A DNA stretch of 36,348 nucleotides from Thiopseudomonas sp964394445 (GTDB taxonomy: Bacteria > Pseudomonadota > Gammaproteobacteria > Pseudomonadales > Pseudomonadaceae), in contig CAYMXO010000014.1 in NCBI GenBank assembly GCA_964394445.1, forward strand, positions 1 through 36,348, in the 5' to 3' direction. Position numbers and translations under genes: made by a program. Below, piece by piece: positions 32,069 to 36,348 of the stretch. Below the pieces are notes generated by a model that did no database searches, was not told the DNA's origin, and worked only from the letters and a program-made list of their open reading frames with translations. Position 1 is the first letter of the stretch. Each line of letters begins with the position of its first letter.

Positions 32069-33061
32069 TTAGCCGCCGCTGGCATTCATGAAACGCAAGA
32101 TCTGCACCTCACCGTCGGCACTGAACTCATGGCGCTCCGGTTTGTAGCGCAGCGCCTTGCGTACGGCATCAGTCAACGGCTGGTCATCCAGCGGATAGCG
32201 GCGCAGCAGGGCCTTGAGGTCAAGGTCGTGCTCGTTGCCCAGACACAGCAGCAACTTGCCCTCGACCGTCAGGCGCACCCGGTTGCAGGTGCTGCAAAAG
32301 TTGTTGCTGTGCGGCGAGATAAAACCGATACGGGTGGCCGGATGCTCCTGCAGGCGCATATAGCGGGCCGGGCCGCCGCTGTTTTCCGTACTGGGCAACA
32401 GGCGATAGCGCTGCTCCAGCAGCTCGCGCACCTGCTCGCTGGTAAACAGCGCATGCTCGCGGGAACGGCCGACCTGGCCCAGCGGCATTTCTTCAATAAA
32501 AGTGATATCCAGCCCGTTATCCACGGCAAACGCGGCCAGATCAAGAATCTCGTCATCGTTGTTGCCACGAATGACCACTGCATTGAGCTTGACCGACTCG
32601 AAACCGGCATCCCGGGCCGCTTCAATGCCGCGGATCACCTGGCGCAGATCACCGACCCGGGTCATGGCCCGGAAGCGGTCCTCGCGCAGTGAATCCAGGC
32701 TGATGTTGAGGCGCTTGACGCCGGCATCGACCAAAGGCTTGGCGTACCTGTCGAGCTGCGAGCCGTTGGTGGTCATCACCAGTTCGCGCAGGCCGTCAAT
32801 GCCGCTAATGTTGCGGCACAGGCCAACGATGCCCTGGCGTACCAGCGGCTCACCACCGGTCAGACGGATCTTCTTGACGCCATTGGCAACAAACAGGCGG
32901 GCGCTGCGTTCGATTTCCTCCAGCGTCAGCACCCGCTGGCGGGGTAGAAAGGTCATGTTCTCGGCCATGCAATAGATGCAGCGGAAATCGCAACGGTCAG
33001 TCACCGAAATCCGTACATAATCAATGGTGCGGCCAAAGCCGTCCACCCAATTGCTGGTCAT
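32069..33061 (-). CDS. moaA: GTP 3',8-cyclase MoaA
   Basis: This 330-residue radical-SAM enzyme carries out the first step of molybdenum cofactor synthesis, converting GTP to 3',8-cyclo-GTP. The radical-SAM cluster cysteines are C24, C28 and C31 (CxxxCxxC in TDRCDFRCIYC). A second C-terminal cluster is built from FCSTCNRVRLTVEGKLLLCLG. RLTGGEPLVR is the SAM-binding GGEP motif, and the C-terminus ends in the essential double glycine (NASGG). It lies 19 bases downstream of the PpiC gene. No moaC, moaD or moaE is in the window, so those must lie elsewhere. Confidence 0.97.
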   Translation of the reverse strand: MTSNWVDGFGRTIDYVRISVTDRCDFRCIYCMAENMTFLPRQRVLTLEEIERSARLFVANGVKKIRLTGGEPLVRQGIVGLCRNISGIDGLRELVMTTNGSQLDRYAKPLVDAGVKRLNISLDSLREDRFRAMTRVGDLRQVIRGIEAARDAGFESVKLNAVVIRGNNDDEILDLAAFAVDNGLDITFIEEMPLGQVGRSREHALFTSEQVRELLEQRYRLLPSTENSGGPARYMRLQEHPATRIGFISPHSNNFCSTCNRVRLTVEGKLLLCLGNEHDLDLKALLRRYPLDDQPLTDAVRKALRYKPERHEFSADGEVQILRFMNASGG

Positions 33062-33080
33062 GTCATGGGTTCCTTGTCAG

Positions 33081-33896
33081 TTACTGCAACAGTGGTGATG
33101 CGGCGCCTTGCAGTGAAATACCTTCCACATGGGCTTCTGCCACCAAAATTTGCAGGTATTGTGCAACACTTTTGTGCCAGCTGCGCTGACCCAGCTCAGC
33201 ACTTATCTTGTCGCGCACCACTTCAAAGGGCAGTAACTGGCCTTCGATACGCTGTTGCACTTCAACAATATGGTAGCCGTAACGGGACTCGATGGCCTGT
33301 CCGGCCAGTCCTTCCGGCAGCCGCAGCAACTGCTTTTCAAACTCGGGAACGGTCTGGCCGGTGGAGATCTGCCCCAGCTCGCCGCCCTGCTCCCGGGACG
33401 GGCAGTCCGAATGCTCGCGCACCAGCTGGTCAAAACTGGCCACGCCCTGTTGCAGCTGCTGCAGCAGTTTTTTCGCCAGATCCGCCTGTTCGCCCCGTTG
33501 CTCAATGTCCTGCGGATCGGCAGCCAGCAGAATGTGACGTGCTGCAAGCAGTGGCGGCGTGGTGAACTTGCGCGGGTTGTTCCGGTAGTACAGCTCAAGC
33601 CCGGCTTCGGTGACGGCTGGCACTTGCACCTCTGTTTCCAGCAGGCAGCGGATCAGTGCCTCATCATCCGTCTCGTTGCCGCGGGGCTGTGCCTGCAGGC
33701 CGATGTCCTTTGCCCGCTGCTGCAACAGTTCCTGCAGCACCAGCGCCTGCGTGGCCTGGAATACCGCTTCGCGCTGGGATTCAGCCGGGTGGTATTGCAT
33801 CTCCCGGGCGATGGCATCCGCGTCTACCGGCACGCCGTTGACCCGAACAATCGGCATTTCCTGGTTGCTGCTGGCGATCAGATTGGCTGTAGCCAT
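33081..33896 (-). CDS. PpiC-type peptidyl-prolyl isomerase of the nar cluster
   Basis: This protein has about 271 residues. The ATG at 33896 was chosen because CAGGAG lies just upstream. An N-terminal helical region (about 1-125) precedes one parvulin domain (about 130-235) with AARHILLAA, FDQLVREHSDCPSREQGGELGQISTGQTVPEFEKQLLRLPEGLAGQAIESRYGYHIVEVQQR. There is no signal peptide, so unlike SurA it acts in the cytoplasm; NifM, the nitrogenase maturation isomerase, is similar in layout. A PpiC gene between narI and moaA is a recurring arrangement in pseudomonads. It probably helps fold the NarGH enzyme, but that is inference. Confidence 0.9.
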   Translation of the reverse strand: MATANLIASSNQEMPIVRVNGVPVDADAIAREMQYHPAESQREAVFQATQALVLQELLQQRAKDIGLQAQPRGNETDDEALIRCLLETEVQVPAVTEAGLELYYRNNPRKFTTPPLLAARHILLAADPQDIEQRGEQADLAKKLLQQLQQGVASFDQLVREHSDCPSREQGGELGQISTGQTVPEFEKQLLRLPEGLAGQAIESRYGYHIVEVQQRIEGQLLPFEVVRDKISAELGQRSWHKSVAQYLQILVAEAHVEGISLQGAASPLLQ

Positions 33897-33944
33897 GTCA
33901 TTGCTCCTGTGTTGTGCCGGCCAGCAGACAGGGGAGACATTGTT

Positions 33945-33983
33945 CCCGTCCAGCCCTCCCCTGGCGGGTGGAGGCTGGGCGGG
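33945..33983 (-). other. Long GC-rich hairpin between narI and ppiC
   Basis: CCCGTCCAGCCCTCC (33945-33959) pairs with GGAGGCTGGGCGGG (33970-33983) with one bulge and a G-T type pair, in the 129-base gap between narI and ppiC. There is no T-run. It may protect the upstream narGHJI message or reduce expression of the following genes. Confidence 0.5.
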
Positions 33984-34025
33984 CACAAATGGATGCTCCC
34001 GTGCCGCTGCCGGATAAATATCCGC

Positions 34026-34706
34026 TTAGCCTTTCTGGCGCACAATCTGGTAACGGCGTCCCAGATACCAGACCGGGGCACTGACAATGTGCACCAGACG
34101 GGTAAAGGGAAACAGCACAAACAGGGTTACACCCAGAAACACGTGCAGCTTGTAGACAATGCCTACCGGAGCAATGGCCGTCGCCGCCTTGACCGGCTGG
34201 AAGGTCACAATGCTCTGTGCCCAGTTACCCAGCATCACCATCACCGAGCCGTCCAGGTGCTGCGTGGAAGCCACAATGGTCAGCAAACCCAGTACCAGCT
34301 GCACCAGCAGCACAAACAGGATCATGATGTCCGACGTGCTGGAAGTGGCGCGGATACGCGGGTTGTTCAGCCGGCGCTTGATCAGCATCACCAGCCCGAT
34401 CAGGCAGAGAATGCCAAAGAAGCCGCCGGACACCATGGCCAGTACCTGCTTGGCACCGGAACTGATAAAGCCGTGGTAGACCGACTCCGGGGTCAGCAGG
34501 CCGACAAAGTGTCCGGCCAGGATGAAGATGATCCCCACGTGGAACAGGTTGCTGGCGATACGCATGTCCTTGCCGTCCAGCATCTGGCTGGAGCCGGCCC
34601 GCCAGGTGTACTGCGACAGGTCAAAACGCGCCCAGCTGCCGACCAGGCAGATCGCCAGGGCAATATAGGGATACACACCAAAAATCAGAAAGTTAAAACT
34701 GGACAT
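34026..34706 (-). CDS. narI: Respiratory nitrate reductase gamma subunit NarI
   Basis: This is a 226-residue inner-membrane cytochrome b with five predicted helices. It takes electrons from quinol and passes them through two haems b to NarH. Haem-ligand histidines are visible in NLFHVGIIFILAGHFVGL and in YKLHVFLGVTLFVLFPFTRLVHIVSAP. The start MSSFNFLIFGVYPYIALAICLVGSWAR is typical of NarI. Length is normal. The C-terminal PVWYLGRRYQIVRQK is typical. It is nine bases downstream of narJ. Confidence 0.97.
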   Translation of the reverse strand: MSSFNFLIFGVYPYIALAICLVGSWARFDLSQYTWRAGSSQMLDGKDMRIASNLFHVGIIFILAGHFVGLLTPESVYHGFISSGAKQVLAMVSGGFFGILCLIGLVMLIKRRLNNPRIRATSSTSDIMILFVLLVQLVLGLLTIVASTQHLDGSVMVMLGNWAQSIVTFQPVKAATAIAPVGIVYKLHVFLGVTLFVLFPFTRLVHIVSAPVWYLGRRYQIVRQKG

Positions 34707-34715
34707 GACAGTCTC

Positions 34716-35462
34716 CTAGTGTTTGCTGGCGGCATCGGCAGTGGATGCGTCGGTGAAATCAACCCAGTGCACAGGCACCGCAACCTCTTCCCTGGAGCGG
34801 TGGCTGCCGACCGGCGAAGCCAGTCCGCACGATGCCTGCGCATCACCCTGCATGAAAGTGACAGCTTCCTCTTCCCACGCGGCATCCAGTGCTTCCAGGC
34901 TATCGTCAACCGGGTCCTCGGCAATCTGCTCGCGGGCCTGGCCGATCTGCTCCTCCGGGCTGGTGCCAGCCAGTTGCAACAAGGCATGGAAACAGGCTGC
35001 ATAGGGGCTGTCGATTTCTTCCAGACGCGCACCCAGCAGTGCCAGCAGGTGCTGGATATCTGCCAGCCCGGTGCGTGCAGTGAGCTGGTCGCGACTGGCC
35101 AGATACTCCAGATACAGCGGGATATAGTCCGGCAGCTCCCTGGCTGCGATGGCAAAACCGGCCTGCTCATACTGGGCCAGCAGGTCCACCATCGCCTGTC
35201 CACGGTCCCGCGACTCGCCATGCACGTGCTCAAACATCAGCAGTGATGCATGGCGACCACGGTTGAACAACGCCAGATAGCCGGCCTGGGCATCCAGCAG
35301 GTCCTGCCCGGCAATGTGCTGCAGCAGCTCACGCAGCGCCTGGCGCTGTTGCGGGCTGATGAAAAAACACTGCTCGATGGCATCATCCAGCTCGACACAG
35401 GCATCCACCAGTGGCTGCTCCGGATAGTCCAGCAGCAGTGAAATCACTTTGAGGATTTCCAT
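34716..35462 (-). CDS. narJ: Nitrate reductase assembly chaperone NarJ
   Basis: This is a 248-residue cytoplasmic chaperone of the NarJ/TorD family. It keeps apo-NarGH soluble and assists molybdenum cofactor insertion, but is not part of the final enzyme. The opening MEILKVISLLLDYPEQPLVDA and GYLALFNRGRHASLLMFEHVHGESRDRGQAMVDLL, DYIPLYLEYLA are diagnostic. The C-terminal tail is acidic and probably disordered. It lies two bases after the narH stop, so the two are coupled. Confidence 0.96.
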   Translation of the reverse strand: MEILKVISLLLDYPEQPLVDACVELDDAIEQCFFISPQQRQALRELLQHIAGQDLLDAQAGYLALFNRGRHASLLMFEHVHGESRDRGQAMVDLLAQYEQAGFAIAARELPDYIPLYLEYLASRDQLTARTGLADIQHLLALLGARLEEIDSPYAACFHALLQLAGTSPEEQIGQAREQIAEDPVDDSLEALDAAWEEEAVTFMQGDAQASCGLASPVGSHRSREEVAVPVHWVDFTDASTADAASKH

Positions 35463-35464
35463 AT

Positions 35465-36348
35465 TCAGTCCTCCCAGACCTGTACGGTTTTCAGCACATC
35501 ACGGCGGTTTTGCTTCTTGCCGCCAAACATGTTCAGGCTGGATTCGCCACCATGGCTGCAACCGTCACCGAAGCTGAAACCACAGCCGTTACGCTCGGCA
35601 AAGGCATCGGTCATCGCCTCTTCACGGTGCGCGGTCGGAATGACAAAGCGGTCCTCGTAGTCGGCAATCGCCAGATAGCGGTACATCTCTTCCGCCTGGG
35701 CCTTGCTCAGGCCAACATCCTCCAGTGCCCGCAGGTCTTCGACTCCGTCGACATTCTGTGCACGCTTGTAGACACGCATGGCCAGCAACCGCTTGAGGGC
35801 CAGTTTGACCGGTTCCTCGTCACCGGCCGTCAGCAGGTTGGCCAGGTAACGCACCGGAATGCGCAGACTGTCGACATCCGGCAGCACGCCATTCATGCTG
35901 ATCTTGCCGCTTTCGGCAGCATTCTGGATCGGCGACAGTGGCGGCACATACCAGACCATCGGCAGTGTGCGGTATTCAGGGTGCAGTGGCAGCGCCAGCT
36001 TCCAGTCCACCGCCAGTTTGTACACCGGCGACTGCTGGGCAGCGGTAATCACCGAATCCGGAATGCCTGCTTTACGCGCTTCGGCAATTACCTCCGGGTC
36101 GTTCGGATCAAGGAACATGTCCAGCTGTTTCGGGTAGAGGTCGTGCTCGTTCGGCGTGCTGGCCACTTCGTGGATCTTGTCGGCGTCGTACAGCAGTACA
36201 CCCAGGTAGCGGATCCGGCCAACACAGGTCTCCGAACAGATGGTCGGCATGCCGGCTTCGATACGCGGATAGCAGAAGATACACTTCTCGGATTTGCCAC
36301 TCTTCCAGTTGTAGTAAATCTTCTTGTACGGACAGCCGCTGATGCACA
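35465..36348 (-). CDS. narH: Respiratory nitrate reductase beta subunit NarH (partial, C-terminal part)
   Basis: The gene runs off the right edge; about 294 codons of roughly 510 are present. The upstream end begins CISGCPYKKIYYNWKSGK and CIFCYPRIEAGMPTICSETCVGR, the ferredoxin-type cysteine clusters that carry electrons from NarI to NarG. Later parts (LPLHPEYRTLPMVWYVPPLSPIQ, RIPVRYLANLLTAGDEEPV, NGCGFSFGDGCSHG) are typical NarH. The iron-sulfur subunit lies on the cytoplasmic face of the membrane. narG should follow beyond the window. The true start is outside. Confidence 0.97.
   Translation of the reverse strand, partial: CISGCPYKKIYYNWKSGKSEKCIFCYPRIEAGMPTICSETCVGRIRYLGVLLYDADKIHEVASTPNEHDLYPKQLDMFLDPNDPEVIAEARKAGIPDSVITAAQQSPVYKLAVDWKLALPLHPEYRTLPMVWYVPPLSPIQNAAESGKISMNGVLPDVDSLRIPVRYLANLLTAGDEEPVKLALKRLLAMRVYKRAQNVDGVEDLRALEDVGLSKAQAEEMYRYLAIADYEDRFVIPTAHREEAMTDAFAERNGCGFSFGDGCSHGGESSLNMFGGKKQNRRDVLKTVQVWED

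Noticed and set aside
33255..35246. A 663-codon open frame on the plus strand opposite ppiC, narI and narJ
   Set aside because: It is antisense to three clearly recognisable genes and its translation resembles no protein. GC-rich coding regions commonly produce such long open frames.

Overview
The window reads as a chromosomal segment of a denitrifying or nitrate-respiring Gammaproteobacterium. GalU is close to pseudomonad-type GalU as I remember it. The narHJI, ppiC, moaA, moaB, moeA order and the YfiR/GGDEF signalling genes fit the same group. This placement comes from protein resemblance and gene order only, and the genus is not determined. Most of the window is GC-rich, except about 15.7-22.3 kb, which is visibly more AT-rich. 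I found no rRNA, tRNA, insertion sequence or CRISPR array, and no gene-free stretch longer than about 300 bases.

Left part (1-12.8 kb). A partial peroxiredoxin diverges from a Nudix hydrolase. Next come four genes in one direction that look like one signalling module: TonB-dependent receptor, YfiR-like periplasmic protein, hybrid histidine kinase, and REC-GGDEF diguanylate cyclase. galU, a truncated GGDEF remnant and a methyltransferase follow. Then come modABC (classical molybdate ABC transporter) and cynS (cyanase), closed by a strong terminator. Both the receptor and modA carry an in-frame stop at an expected glutamine position close to the C-terminus. In each case the conserved tail is still readable in frame after the stop.

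Central part (12.9-29.7 kb, all minus strand). This is the most interesting region. Reading in the direction of transcription: modD; a clear ModE operator; TonB receptor A; DUF2478 protein; periplasmic binding protein A; methyltransferase; FecCD-type permease; FecE-type ATPase; TonB receptor B with binding protein B; TonB receptor C with binding protein C; a second methyltransferase; a DUF364 heavy-metal-chelation protein; modE. Such a transporter alone would usually be called an iron-siderophore or B12 system. The modE, modD, DUF2478 and ModE-operator context, plus flanking Moco and nitrate reductase genes, argues for TonB-dependent uptake of a chelated molybdenum (or tungsten) species. Three receptor/binding-protein pairs appear to share one permease and ATPase.

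Right part (29.8 kb to end, minus strand). narH (partial), narJ, narI, a PpiC isomerase, moaA, a small conserved protein, moaB and moeA form a nitrate-reductase plus molybdenum-cofactor unit. It is the likely consumer of the metal brought in by the two transport systems. The proposed logic is that ModE senses oxyanion in the cytoplasm and represses both the classical modABC and the TonB-dependent locus, while the moa/moe genes turn molybdate into cofactor for NarG.
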